From assembly GCA_945873105.1 (NCBI GenBank), contig CAMCBW010000039.1, positions 1 through 51,661 of the forward strand: a DNA stretch of 51,661 bases, in the 5' to 3' direction. Numbering within the stretch: position 1 is the stretch's first letter; every line of letters starts with the position of its first letter. The position numbers were made by a program, and so were the translations under genes. The notes under the pieces are model-generated. The model made no database searches. It was not told the origin of the DNA and worked only from the letters and a program-made list of their open reading frames with translations. Below are positions 16,691 to 25,507 of this stretch, in pieces. The stretch is from Tangfeifania diversioriginum. GTDB taxonomy: Bacteria; Bacteroidota; Bacteroidia; Bacteroidales; Prolixibacteraceae.

Positions 16691-16755
16691 GTCGCGTAAA
16701 GCACGCAAAGAGCGCAAAGAAAAACACTTTGCGCTCTTTGCGTGCTTTGCGCGAC
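16691..16755. repeat. Long GTCGCGCAAAG hairpin, copy 2 (convergent gap)
   Basis: Arms 16691-16719 and 16727-16755 are complementary with one mismatch over 29 bases, with a 7-base A-rich loop. It sits between convergent stop codons (16665 plus, 16769 minus), a position suited to a bidirectional terminator. Confidence 0.78.
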
Positions 16756-16768
16756 AATATTTCTGCCA

Positions 16769-18199
16769 TTAGCGAGCTATTGCCCGGATCATCCCCCTGA
16801 ACATCACCAGGTGGATGGGCAGCAGGCACCACCAATAGAGTCTGCCACTCAATCCCTTGGGCATAAAGGTGGCCGTTTGGGTAAGGTAGAATCCATCCTC
16901 CTTTCGTACAATTTTAAATTCAAGCCAGGCTTCCCCCGGAACCTTCATCTCGGCAAAGAGGAGCAGTCTCTTGTTTGCCCGGTCGGGAATCAAAACCCGC
17001 CAGAAATCGAGTGCATCTCCGGGATTGAGTTCCGCCACATTGCGGCGCCCACGGCGAAGACCGACACCTCCCACCATCTTGTCGATCATCCCCCGAACGT
17101 TCCAGATCCAGTCGGCATAGTACCAGCCGGTATCTCCCCCAATGGCAAAAATCCGCTCCAGCACCACCTCCGGATCCCCGCTGATCTTCATGCTCCTGCT
17201 GTCACGCAGTACCCCGAAATTGGGCACATCCTGGAATTCGAAAAGCTGACTTCCAATTGGCATGGAGACCGCATCTGTCCAACTGGAGGTTACCGTATCG
17301 AGGTTGATACGTTCCAATGCGCGCCTACAGGCTTCCCGGTAGGTAAGGGGTACTATGCCCAGCATCTCCTGCAACCGGTTGTCCTTGCAAACCACCTCAA
17401 CCTTCATGCTGTTGACGAGGTTTACGGCCAGGTAATAGGAGGTGGAGGTGACGAAATAGAGCCAGTAGGAGGACATTCGCGGACTGAAGAATGGGAGGAC
17501 GCCAATCCACCGTTTCAGGCCGCGAACCTCCGCATACTGCAGGAGCATCTCCTGGTAAGTCAATATCTCGGGACCGCCAATGTCAAAAATTGCATCATAG
17601 GTATCTGCCCGCAACATACAACCGGTAAGGTATTTCAGCACATCGGCAATTCCCAGTGGCTGACAGCGGGTTCTGACCCAGGCGGGTGCGACCACCACCG
17701 GCAGCAGCTCCATCAGGTCGCGGATGATTTCGAAGGAGGCACTCCCACTGCCGACGATGATGCCGGCCCTGAGTACGGTAAGTGGCTTGCCCGACTCGCG
17801 CAGCAGCTCTTCAACATCCTTCCTCGATTGCAGGTGCCTGGAGAGCTTTTCGGAATTGGAGATTCCACTCAGGTAGATGACCTGCCTGCAATTGGTTTTT
17901 CCGATAAAATTGGCGAAATTCCTGGCAGACTGGGCCTCCTCCTCCATAAAATCTCCGATGGAGGAAGACATCGAATGAACCAGGTAAAAGGCCACATCAA
18001 TCTCCATTCCGACCAGGTGATCCGGAATAGGCTTCAGCAGGTTGATCTGGTGACCCGAGACCATGGCATTCGAATGCTTTGGAACGATCAGCCGCTCAAG
18101 ATTCCTGACAAAGCAGGTTACTTCATGTCCTTCCGCCGAAAGATTCTGTAGCAGCCTCTTTCCGATGTATCCTGTGCTACCTGTGAGAAGAACTTTCAT
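16769..18199 (-). CDS. NAD(P)-binding SDR protein with DUF2867 domain
   Basis: The 476-residue product starts with an extended/atypical short-chain dehydrogenase domain: GSTGYIGKRL dinucleotide-binding loop at residues 7-16, CFVRN, DVAFYLVHSMSSS, and VIYLSGIS with lysine-containing helices after it. The C-terminal half (from about residue 330) is a DUF2867 domain: GGDTGWYYADWIWNVRGMID, RRGRR, GDALDFWRV and AEMKVPGEAWLEF. The final segment is hydrophobic (LYWWCLLPIHLVMFRGMI) and may contact the membrane. Substrate unknown. It may share a transcript with the upstream cytochrome gene; the 95-base gap contains a small inverted repeat. Confidence 0.92.
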   Translation of the reverse strand: MKVLLTGSTGYIGKRLLQNLSAEGHEVTCFVRNLERLIVPKHSNAMVSGHQINLLKPIPDHLVGMEIDVAFYLVHSMSSSIGDFMEEEAQSARNFANFIGKTNCRQVIYLSGISNSEKLSRHLQSRKDVEELLRESGKPLTVLRAGIIVGSGSASFEIIRDLMELLPVVVAPAWVRTRCQPLGIADVLKYLTGCMLRADTYDAIFDIGGPEILTYQEMLLQYAEVRGLKRWIGVLPFFSPRMSSYWLYFVTSTSYYLAVNLVNSMKVEVVCKDNRLQEMLGIVPLTYREACRRALERINLDTVTSSWTDAVSMPIGSQLFEFQDVPNFGVLRDSRSMKISGDPEVVLERIFAIGGDTGWYYADWIWNVRGMIDKMVGGVGLRRGRRNVAELNPGDALDFWRVLIPDRANKRLLLFAEMKVPGEAWLEFKIVRKEDGFYLTQTATFMPKGLSGRLYWWCLLPIHLVMFRGMIRAIAR

Positions 18200-18236
18200 G
18201 GGATCCAGTTTATAAAGTTATCATCCTGTACATGCA

Positions 18237-18292
18237 AAAATGTGGAAATTCGGGCATTTCCAAATTTCCACATTTTCAAATTTTCAAATTTG
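18237..18292. repeat. GTGGAAAT-type inverted repeat
   Basis: AAAATGTGGAAATT (18237-18250) pairs with its complement at 18263-18276, then AT-rich copies follow. Related in sequence to the tandem units at 11344 and the hairpin at 20446-20543. It lies between two minus-strand genes. Confidence 0.55.
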
Positions 18293-18294
18293 TT

Positions 18295-19794
18295 TTATTC
18301 GTAAAGCACGCGGTGGCACTCCGAGCAGAAGGAGGTTTTCCAGGCACCTTTGATCGGAACCGGGTGTTCGAATTCCAAAGACTTGTCGGTAGTACTCTGG
18401 GCCAAATTTCCGGTAGGTCCCTGGTTGATAATGGTGTGGCAAAGGTCGCAGTCGCGTGAGATGGTCTCCCCTTTCTCAGTTTTGTGGCGATCGGAGTGAC
18501 AGCGGAAGCAGCCGTCCGACTCGAGGTGGCCGATATGGTTCAGGTACCTGGTTGCATCTGCCCGCATGTAGGGGAAGGCATTCACCTTGTATTCAGCCTG
18601 GATGGCACCAATGGCAGCCGTAATTCTTGCCGTCTCTTTGGTATAGATGTCAGGATAGTTCTCCTTGTAAAACCCTACTATGGTCTTTTCTATCTCAGTC
18701 ATCGCTGAATCAGAAGTTGTATAAGTTATTTTCAACGCCTCCATGGCAGCCTTTTTGATGTAGGGAATATCCTTTGGAATCTTCCCGGATACCATCGCAT
18801 TGTTGATGTAGAAGGTTGGCGACCTGTAAAGGTGTGAAGGTCGGTTGTGGCAATCCATGCAGTCCATGGTCCTGGCAGGCAGTGTATCCAGGGCAGCCTT
18901 TTCGATGGGATTCTCTTCGTCCATGAACGTCTTCACCTCACCGGTCTTCAGGTTGGTCATTTTCACCCATGGAATGGACTCCCTGTCGTTGGTGGTAGAA
19001 GCATACTCGATTTTAAAATCCTTGTTGATGTGCCAGTGAATTCCTTCGGAATGACCAAGGGAGCTGAATTCGGGTCCGATCTTCATCATCAGGGAGTTGT
19101 TCCATTCGGTACTGGCCGAATCGGTCAGGTAGGAACGGATGTTCACCAGTTTCCTGGAATAAAACTTCTCGGGCCAGTGACAGCGCTCACAGGTTTCGCG
19201 TGCAGGGCGCAGATTGTGCAGGGGTGTTTCGATTGGCCTTGCGTATTTCTTGAAAGTAACCGAATAGACTTGGTAGAGCCCGGATAACTTGGATTTCATG
19301 TACCAACCGGCTCCCTCCCCAACGTGGCACTCCACGCAGGCAACCCTGGCGTGTGGGGAGTGCTGGTAGGAGACATATTCGGGTTCCATCACCTTGTGGC
19401 AGAGAGTGCCGCAAAATTCAACAGATTCTGAATACTTGAATGCCTCGTAGCTTCCCATGGCGGAAATCAGCAAAAGCACGATGGTGATCATGGTAATGGC
19501 GAAGAACCCCTTGCGGAATTTGGGATCGTTGAAGTTAAACACCGGCCAGTTTCCAACCTCTTCTGTGGGTGCCTCCTTCTTGCGGATTTTTAGAATAATT
19601 CCCAATGGGATCATCAGCAATCCTATGACCAAGAACATTGGCACGATGATGTAGATGAAGAGTCCGAGATAGGTATTGCTGTTCTCTGAAAACATGGAAA
19701 AAAGGAACAAAACCACGATGACAAGCAGGCTGTTAGCGGCAATGGCGACCCCGGCCAAACTCATCCAGTTGTAAAAGTTTCTTGATAATTTCAT
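18295..19794 (-). CDS. Membrane-bound seven-heme NapC/NirT-type cytochrome c
   Basis: Likely hands electrons from the quinol pool to periplasmic partners. The 499-residue product has three N-terminal hydrophobic segments (about 13-35, 42-68 and 97-115), then a multiheme domain. Heme-binding motifs in order are CGTLCH, CVECH, CERCH, CMDCH, CFRCH, CDLCH and CSECH. The first has three residues between the cysteines (CX3CH); the other six are standard CXXCH. HSPHARVACVECHVG and HNLRPARETCERCHWPEKF match the NapC/NirT branch found in multiheme-rich bacteria. No oxidoreductase partner gene is adjacent. Confidence 0.92.
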   Translation of the reverse strand: MKLSRNFYNWMSLAGVAIAANSLLVIVVLFLFSMFSENSNTYLGLFIYIIVPMFLVIGLLMIPLGIILKIRKKEAPTEEVGNWPVFNFNDPKFRKGFFAITMITIVLLLISAMGSYEAFKYSESVEFCGTLCHKVMEPEYVSYQHSPHARVACVECHVGEGAGWYMKSKLSGLYQVYSVTFKKYARPIETPLHNLRPARETCERCHWPEKFYSRKLVNIRSYLTDSASTEWNNSLMMKIGPEFSSLGHSEGIHWHINKDFKIEYASTTNDRESIPWVKMTNLKTGEVKTFMDEENPIEKAALDTLPARTMDCMDCHNRPSHLYRSPTFYINNAMVSGKIPKDIPYIKKAAMEALKITYTTSDSAMTEIEKTIVGFYKENYPDIYTKETARITAAIGAIQAEYKVNAFPYMRADATRYLNHIGHLESDGCFRCHSDRHKTEKGETISRDCDLCHTIINQGPTGNLAQSTTDKSLEFEHPVPIKGAWKTSFCSECHRVLYE

Positions 19795-20078
19795 AAGTTC
19801 TGATGGCTAGTTAATAAGTTTCCTGTTGCTAAAAAATAAAAGGGCCAAATAGATCATTTCCAGCCTCTCTTGTGCATCTTCCGGGAGGGGGATTCTCCCC
19901 TGCCGACGGTTGACTTTGTTCAAATTTATAGCTTTTTCATCTAAATATCTAGATGTGTAATGCTAAAAATATTCATTCAAAATAGCACATTCGCCGGAAA
20001 TCGGGTATTCAGCCATTGTGACCAACCGTGCAATTGTGCATTATTTTTACGATTTTTGAGCGACCAATAGTGAGACAC

Positions 20079-20453
20079 ATGCAACAAGACATAACGAACC
20101 TGAAAGACATACACAAATTGGTGGATGCCTTTTACGCCAAAGTCAGGGAAGATCAGACCATCGGCTTCTTTTTCAACAGCCGGCTGGAGGGGAAATGGGA
20201 GGCCCACCACAAGAAGCTTTACCGCTTCTGGCACACCGTTTTGCTGAGAAGACCCGACTATTTCGGGAATCCTGTTCCGATGCATTTCAACTTGCAACTG
20301 AAGCAGGAGCATTTCGACCACTGGCTGGAGGTCTGGTGTACTACCGTGGATGAGCTTTTTGCCGGTGAGATTGCCGAACGGGCCAAGTTTCGTGGTAAAA
20401 CTATGGCAAAAGCCTTTTACAGTAAGATTAAGCGAGCGGATGAGGAAATGTGA
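20079..20453 (+). CDS. Group III truncated hemoglobin
   Basis: The 124-residue heme protein of the 2-on-2 fold binds O2 or NO. Group III features visible are DIHKLVDAFYAKVREDQTIGFFF, the WEAHHKKLYRFWHTVLL helix pair, YFGNPVPMHFNL and EHFDHWLEVW, with His78 the likely proximal ligand. The start at ATG 20079 was chosen because it fits family length; the frame opens earlier at 20028. Its last codons and stop lie inside the left arm of a long hairpin shared with the convergent YkgJ gene. Confidence 0.93.
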   Translation: MQQDITNLKDIHKLVDAFYAKVREDQTIGFFFNSRLEGKWEAHHKKLYRFWHTVLLRRPDYFGNPVPMHFNLQLKQEHFDHWLEVWCTTVDELFAGEIAERAKFRGKTMAKAFYSKIKRADEEM

Positions 20454-20543
20454 AAATTGGAAAATGTGGAAATGTGAAAATGATCGCTACGAACAAATGC
20501 TTTTTTAATTTCCACATTTCCACATTTTCCAATTTTCACATTT
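20446..20543. repeat. 36-bp-arm hairpin spanning two convergent stop codons
   Basis: Left arm 20446-20481 includes the hemoglobin TGA. Right arm 20508-20543 overlaps the YkgJ stop codon on the other strand. The arms are complementary with a single mismatch and are built of AATGTGGAAATGTGAAAA-type units. Likely a bidirectional terminator. Confidence 0.8.
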
Positions 20544-21123
20544 ACTCCTTGTCCAGGTTGTAAAAGTAAAGTTTCTCGATAGCTATCCGGATGGCCTCAT
20601 TGATGGGCATTTGTGGGACGGCCAGGTCGGGATCGATGGCCAGCAGGCGCATAAAATAGTTGCTGAAGACCGGCATCTCCTCCGGATGTAGTTCAGCCAT
20701 TTCGGCAGATTTCTCAACAGCGGCAGCTTTTGTACACTTCATGATTTTGCAGGTAACCAGCACCGGCTTGTTCTCCCGGTCGAGGCGGTATCCAAATCCA
20801 AAGAGCCTGCAGATGAGCCCCCTGTGCTCATAGTACTGACAACCCCACTCCCCGTTTCGGGAGGCATCCGGGTCAAAGCAGACACACCAGCTGTGTTCAG
20901 GGTTGTCGAGTTTCCGGAGAACCTCCTCTACTTTTCCTGTCTTGTACAGCCAGGCAGCCAAAGGCATAAACTCAATTGGGGAGGCTTCAATGTCGCTTTT
21001 GCGGCAGCAGGCCCCGCAATAATCGGGGCACTTCAAACCGCTCTCCCCCGATGTTTTCTTCAGGTGCTTGTCCAGCTCCTCGAAAACAGCTTCCACCTCA
21101 TCAATAATCCATTTTTGTCGCAT
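20542..21123 (-). CDS. YkgJ-family cysteine cluster protein
   Basis: The 193-residue product has the YkgJ (zinc/iron-chelating) pattern: KCPDYCGACCRKSDIEASPIEF, then WCVCFD, CQYYEHRGLICRLFGFGYR and TCKIMKC. The conserved cysteines probably hold a metal or Fe-S cluster, and the biochemical role is unknown. The ATG at 21123 gives a 11-base gap from the upstream SpmA-SpmB stop; the longer frame to 21204 would overlap that gene. The two are probably one operon. Confidence 0.88.
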   Translation of the reverse strand: MRQKWIIDEVEAVFEELDKHLKKTSGESGLKCPDYCGACCRKSDIEASPIEFMPLAAWLYKTGKVEEVLRKLDNPEHSWCVCFDPDASRNGEWGCQYYEHRGLICRLFGFGYRLDRENKPVLVTCKIMKCTKAAAVEKSAEMAELHPEEMPVFSNYFMRLLAIDPDLAVPQMPINEAIRIAIEKLYFYNLDKE

Positions 21124-21134
21124 CGGGGAAAGTA

Positions 21135-22367
21135 TTAATGAAAGAAGAGATAACCTATAAATATCGCTGCTATTAGACCAACGAGGTCGGCCAGCAATGC
21201 GCATGCCAGTGCATGCCTGGAATTCTTGATTCCGACAGAGCCAAAATAGACGGCCAGAATAAAGAAAGTAGTATCTGACACTCCCTGTACGGTACAGGTC
21301 AGTTTACCCACAAAGGAGTCGGCACCGTAGGTTTTCATGGCATCTATCATCATACCACGGGAACCGCTGCCACTCAATGGTTTCATCAGTCCGGTGGGAA
21401 GCGATGCCACAAACTCTGAATTGATGCCGAGTGAATCAAAGATCCATTTGACGCCGGCCACCAAAAAGTCCATGGCACCTGAAGCGCGAAAAACGCCGAT
21501 GGCCACCAAGATTGCCACCAGATAAGGTATAATTCTGACCGCAGTGGCAAAACCTTCCTTTGCTCCATCTATGAATGTTTCGTACACATTGATTTTACTC
21601 CTGACACCCAACAAGATAAAAAACAGGATTACCGAGAAGAGAATCAAGTTGGTGGCCACCTTCGAGAAGACTGAAATCTGTTCCTGTGTCATACTGCTGA
21701 GCGAAAAGATTAAAGCAGCTACCAATGCTGACGTTCCCAGGAGGTAGGCCAGTATGGTCTTGTCCCAAAGCTTGATTTTTTGCACAATGGAAACTGAAAT
21801 CAGACCTGTCATATTGGCGAAAAAGGTGGCAAAGAGGATGGGAATGAATATGTCGGAAGGGTCGGCTGCCCCCATTTGTGCACGATAAACCATGATGGAG
21901 ATGGGAATTAGGCACAATCCGGATGCATTCAACACCAAAAACATGATTTGGGCATTGGAGGCCACCTCCTTGTTGGGATTACTCTCCTGCATCTCTTTCA
22001 TTGCCTGCAATCCCATGGGCGTGGCTGCATTGTCAAGTCCCATCATGTTGGCTGCAAAGTTTAACATCATGGGGCCATGGGCTGGATGATTTTTCCCAAG
22101 CTCGGGAAATAGTTTTTCAAAGAACGGACCGATCAGCCTTGAAATGATCTTGACGATCCCCCCTTGCTCCCCAATCTTCATGATCCCCGACCAGAAGGCC
22201 AAAATACCGGTTAGCCCCAAAGAGATCTCAAATCCGGTTTTCGACATTTCAAATGTGGCCGTAACCATCTCGGAAAAGGTATCAATATTTCCCAGGAAGA
22301 TTAGTTTGAAAAGGGCGATCACGAATGCGATGACAAAGAAGAATATCCAGACGTAGTTTAAGGCCAT
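21135..22367 (-). CDS. SpmA-SpmB fusion, nucleoside-recognition (Gate) membrane protein
   Basis: The 410-residue protein has about ten hydrophobic segments. The N-terminal half matches SpmA (FWSGIMKIGEQGG, MLNFAANMMGLDNAATPMGLQAMKEM). The C-terminal half matches SpmB (FIDGAKEGFATAVRIIPYLVAILVAIGVFRASGAMD, LMKPLSGSGSRGMM, SDTTFFILAVYFGSVGIKNSRHA). In Bacillus these are separate spore-maturation proteins, while fused forms are widespread in non-sporulating Bacteroidetes. Transport of an unknown solute is probable but inferred. It is followed at 11 bases by the YkgJ gene. Confidence 0.93.
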   Translation of the reverse strand: MALNYVWIFFFVIAFVIALFKLIFLGNIDTFSEMVTATFEMSKTGFEISLGLTGILAFWSGIMKIGEQGGIVKIISRLIGPFFEKLFPELGKNHPAHGPMMLNFAANMMGLDNAATPMGLQAMKEMQESNPNKEVASNAQIMFLVLNASGLCLIPISIMVYRAQMGAADPSDIFIPILFATFFANMTGLISVSIVQKIKLWDKTILAYLLGTSALVAALIFSLSSMTQEQISVFSKVATNLILFSVILFFILLGVRSKINVYETFIDGAKEGFATAVRIIPYLVAILVAIGVFRASGAMDFLVAGVKWIFDSLGINSEFVASLPTGLMKPLSGSGSRGMMIDAMKTYGADSFVGKLTCTVQGVSDTTFFILAVYFGSVGIKNSRHALACALLADLVGLIAAIFIGYLFFH

Positions 22368-22411
22368 TGAAAAAGGTAGAAGGTGAACTGTTGCTTAAGA
22401 TTGGTAAAAAT

Positions 22412-22442
22412 AAAAAAATCCGGATTCATTCCGGATTTTTTT
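22412..22442 (-). terminator. Intrinsic terminator after the PmoA/DUF6807 gene
   Basis: Perfect 12-bp stem (AAAAAAATCCGG / CCGGATTTTTTT) with a 7-base loop, 25 bases past the stop on the minus strand. The U-tract forms on either strand. Confidence 0.82.
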
Positions 22443-22466
22443 AGTCTTGGAAGAACATTCCGTTCA

Positions 22467-23525
22467 CTATTTTTTGGCGAACTCGTCGGCGAGTGCATTG
22501 ATGGCCTCGTCCGAAAGATCGGAACCATTGTGTATGACCATTCTATACTTGAAAGTAACAGATTTACCTGCAGGGACGCTGTAATTAAGTGTCTCCTTCC
22601 CTTTGGAAAAAACACTCCATCCCAGTGGATTGGCCGCGTACAATCCATAACCCCTGGAGTGCCAGTAGGTAGGATAACCTACATTTTTGGGATGGTCACA
22701 AATGATGATGGCAATCTTTTCTCCTTCGATGGTTCCATTCAGGTCCATCCATCTGCCACGGGTGGCCCATACTGCGTCGTCCTTGATCCCTTCGCTGCTG
22801 CGGTAGCTTCCGGTAACACCCTCGTTGCTCATCGATTTTACTTTGGTTGGTATTCCCTTGGCGTCGGTCATGATCACCTCGTCCTTGGAGGGAAGTTCCA
22901 GTTGACGTGCAACCCGGATGGCAAATACACCCTCCTTGTTGTCAGCCATGGAAACAGTCTCACCAACTGCTGTAAGGGTGGTTACCCGGTCAATAATCCT
23001 GGTCGCGCCCTGGTTACTGAAGAGGAGTTCAGTCTTTTCTGCCAGCAGCTCCTTGCCGTCGGGTGCTACCCATGAAGCATTTACCACCAACAAGCCACGG
23101 CCTTTACCGCCTTGCTTCTTTTCAATGGATTTGTGGAGGATGGTTCCATACTCGCTCTTCTTATTGGCTGGAATCGCCTCTGAATTGTTCCAAAAATCGA
23201 GTTTGTTGACATCCCCATAATTGAACCAGATACCAACATGGTGGGGATGATCAACCCGTTCCCCTGCTCTTGGTTTCATGGGGAAGCCCCTGGTAACCTC
23301 TTTCCCAGAGGCTGTAATGACAGGATACAAAACTGGTTTCATGACGTTTTCAGGCCAGATGTAGGAGGTGAAGAGCACACCATCCATCATGACATCCACC
23401 CTCTTTTGGTCGCTTAGGTCGTTGAATGAAACAGTTCCCTGTTCCTTTCCCTTTGCGAAAAGCAATGGATTTGAGGTCATTGACAACATAATAATTCCTA
23501 ATAAGAGGATAATTTTTAACTTCAT
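22467..23525 (-). CDS. Exported PmoA/DUF6807 family protein
   Basis: The 352-residue product has an N-terminal signal peptide (to about residue 25). Family landmarks are DVMMDGVLFTSYIWPENVMKPVLYPV, RGFPMKPRAGERVDHPHHVGIWFNYGDVNKLDFW, AIRVARQLELP, WATRGRWMDLNG and HSRGYGLYAANPLGWSVF. Despite the PmoA label, these proteins are not methane monooxygenase. The fold resembles galactose-mutarotase-like beta-sandwiches, and many sit in glycan-degradation loci. Its substrate is unknown. It is a single gene with its own terminator. Confidence 0.85.
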   Translation of the reverse strand: MKLKIILLLGIIMLSMTSNPLLFAKGKEQGTVSFNDLSDQKRVDVMMDGVLFTSYIWPENVMKPVLYPVITASGKEVTRGFPMKPRAGERVDHPHHVGIWFNYGDVNKLDFWNNSEAIPANKKSEYGTILHKSIEKKQGGKGRGLLVVNASWVAPDGKELLAEKTELLFSNQGATRIIDRVTTLTAVGETVSMADNKEGVFAIRVARQLELPSKDEVIMTDAKGIPTKVKSMSNEGVTGSYRSSEGIKDDAVWATRGRWMDLNGTIEGEKIAIIICDHPKNVGYPTYWHSRGYGLYAANPLGWSVFSKGKETLNYSVPAGKSVTFKYRMVIHNGSDLSDEAINALADEFAKK

Positions 23526-23775
23526 GGGGTTATAATTTTATAAAGTACAGAAAGATCGAAGTGTAAAAATAAGAAATCTCTGCATCACAACTGTCAGCAA
23601 GACAAGTTTTCTGGCTTAAAATAAAATATTTTCCTCTGCTGTTTTTTTCACACGGCCAATGTAGTAATTTCATCCCCTAATTATTGGCGCTAAAAGGGAG
23701 ATTTGAAACGTAAAGGGTACGATACCGTACACCGTTTTTGAACCACTTACAAATTGACTTAACATCATTAACAGA

Positions 23776-24618
23776 ATGCTCATGCAAAATAAGAAGGCAC
23801 TTATATGGATTTTCGCGGTGTTGTTGACCATTTCCGCAGCCATTTACCAACGATTGACTGGCCCGACACATCCGAAACGCACACAATCCACCCTTGCGGG
23901 TCAAACCTATAAATTCAAGCTGCTAAGATCCACCGATAGTGCCGGTGATTGTCCGATTGCCATTAAGGTTGCGGATCCGGATGTTACAGGCAGGCTGGAG
24001 TACCGCATCTATCCCCAGAAAGTAGATTTTACCGGCGTGGATATGGTCCGCGAAGGGGATAACCTTGCTGCTTCCCTTCCCCACCAAGGCATGGCAGGAA
24101 AACTGGAGTACAAGATTGTCCTGAAAAAGGGAGAGGAGACTGTAGCACTGAACGATGGGGCTCCAATCGTGATCCGTTTCAAAGGTGCAGTACCTCAATT
24201 TGTCTTGGTACCACACATCCTGATCATGTTTTTGGCCATGCTCTTCAGCAATGTAGCCGGACTGTTCGCACTCTTCAGAATTCCCTCCCTGAAGATGATG
24301 AAAATCACCCTTTCCACGATTTTTGTGGGTGGACTGATCATGGGTCCGCTGGTGCAAAAATATGCCTTTGATGAACTTTGGGCCGGTGTCCCCTATGGTT
24401 GGGACCTGACCGACAACAAGACGCTGATTGCCTTTATCGCCTGGATGATAGCCTGGTGGTTCAACAGAAAAGCTGAATCAAGAAACTGGGTGGTTTTGGC
24501 CTCACTGGTGACTCTGGCCATTTTCTCCATTCCCCACAGCCTTTTTGGTTCCCAACTTGATCCTGCAACCGGAAAGATCATACAGGGAATGCTTCTGCCC
24601 TATCTCTCAATTTTCTAA
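23776..24618 (+). CDS. Membrane protein of unknown function with periplasmic beta domain
   Basis: Family not recognised. The 280-residue product has one N-terminal hydrophobic helix (about 9-25) and an approximately 115-residue strand-rich extracytoplasmic region (LEYRIYPQKVDFTGVDMVREGDNLAASLPHQG... LEYKIVLKKGEE). Four helices follow from residue 141 on. The soluble part looks like a beta-sandwich of the FixH/copper-handling kind, but no Cys or His pair is conserved enough to claim that. A second ATG at 23782 is an equally good start. It is followed 18 bases later by a beta-barrel gene, so probably cotranscribed. Confidence 0.78.
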   Translation: MLMQNKKALIWIFAVLLTISAAIYQRLTGPTHPKRTQSTLAGQTYKFKLLRSTDSAGDCPIAIKVADPDVTGRLEYRIYPQKVDFTGVDMVREGDNLAASLPHQGMAGKLEYKIVLKKGEETVALNDGAPIVIRFKGAVPQFVLVPHILIMFLAMLFSNVAGLFALFRIPSLKMMKITLSTIFVGGLIMGPLVQKYAFDELWAGVPYGWDLTDNKTLIAFIAWMIAWWFNRKAESRNWVVLASLVTLAIFSIPHSLFGSQLDPATGKIIQGMLLPYLSIF

Positions 24619-24636
24619 ATATTTAAGCAAAAATCC

Positions 24637-25389
24637 ATGAGAAAGCCCTGGTTTGTCCTTGTGTTACTGACCATCTCCACCACCTTAGCCGCACAGCCCG
24701 ACAACTGGTATTTCTCACTCTCGATGGGTGGATGCTGGCCGATCGGCTCTTTTGCCAACAACAATCCCGACCGGGAAGAGCATGGATTTGCCCGCAAAGG
24801 ATTTGCGTTGAACCTGGATGCCACCTACCCATTCAATGAACATTGGGGTTTCAAAGGGGTAGTGATGCTCAATAGCAACCAGACCGACCGGAATGGAATG
24901 GGCACCATGATGGAAAAAAGGATGGTCGATCAGGTTCCATTTACAGAAACAGAAAGGGATAACCTTACCCTTTCTGTCAATTCATGGATGTCGAACAGCA
25001 TGCTTCTCGGGCCGGTATATTCCTTCAATTTCGACCGTTTTGCCTGGGATTTTCACCTCATGACGGGCATGAATGTTGCCTATCTGCCCAGTCAGAAGCT
25101 GCTTTACGAACACTCCTCCAAAACCTGGGAATATCTGCAACGAAATACCAATTCCGTGAATATTTCGCTGGATCTGCTTGCCGGAACTGCCTTCCGCTTC
25201 AAAGTTTCGGAAAAAACACAGCTCAAACTGGCGTTCGACTACCAGCAATCGAAATCCAAAACCAGTTACGAGGAGCTCAAAACAACCATCCTCAATGGCA
25301 ACAAGGAGACCGTAAAGCTCAATAGTGGTGATGTCTATGTGCCAAAACAGGTAGTTATGGCAAGTGTCGGATTTGTTTATTATTTGTGA
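24637..25389 (+). CDS. Outer-membrane beta-barrel-like protein
   Basis: The 250-residue product has a signal peptide (MRKPWFVLVLLTISTTLAAQ). Many alternating-hydrophobic strands follow (WYFSLSMGGCWPIGSF, FALNLDATYPFNEHWGFKGVVML, AWDFHLMTGMNVAY, AGTAFRFKVSEKTQLKLAFDYQQS), and it ends in the aromatic-rich strand VVMASVGFVYYL typical of barrels. No precise family was recognised. It likely shares a transcript with the upstream membrane protein. Confidence 0.82.
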   Translation: MRKPWFVLVLLTISTTLAAQPDNWYFSLSMGGCWPIGSFANNNPDREEHGFARKGFALNLDATYPFNEHWGFKGVVMLNSNQTDRNGMGTMMEKRMVDQVPFTETERDNLTLSVNSWMSNSMLLGPVYSFNFDRFAWDFHLMTGMNVAYLPSQKLLYEHSSKTWEYLQRNTNSVNISLDLLAGTAFRFKVSEKTQLKLAFDYQQSKSKTSYEELKTTILNGNKETVKLNSGDVYVPKQVVMASVGFVYYL

Positions 25390-25408
25390 GGGAGCCGATA
25401 AATAATTT

Positions 25409-25470
25409 GTTGAAGGGTTTGAAAAATTGTTTGAAGGGTTTGAAGGGTTACCCTTCGGCTTCGCTCAGGG
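25409..25470. repeat. Tandem TTGAAGGGT repeat in a convergent gap
   Basis: Imperfect tandem copies of TTTGAAGGGT end in an AAGGGTTACCCTT palindrome and GC-rich sequence. It lies between the beta-barrel gene (plus) and the first sulfatase gene (minus). Confidence 0.5.
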
Positions 25471-25507
25471 ACCGGTACTTTTCCTAACAAATTAATTTAT
25501 TTCAAAC

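Noticed and set aside
16742-18151. Open frame of 469 codons antisense to the DUF2867 SDR gene
   Set aside because: The minus-strand product has a Rossmann motif and DUF2867 signature; the plus frame is His/Gln/Pro-rich noise.
22467-23525. Methane monooxygenase subunit (PmoA name)
   Set aside because: The family label is historical; the protein is exported and soluble, without PmoA membrane helices or ligands.
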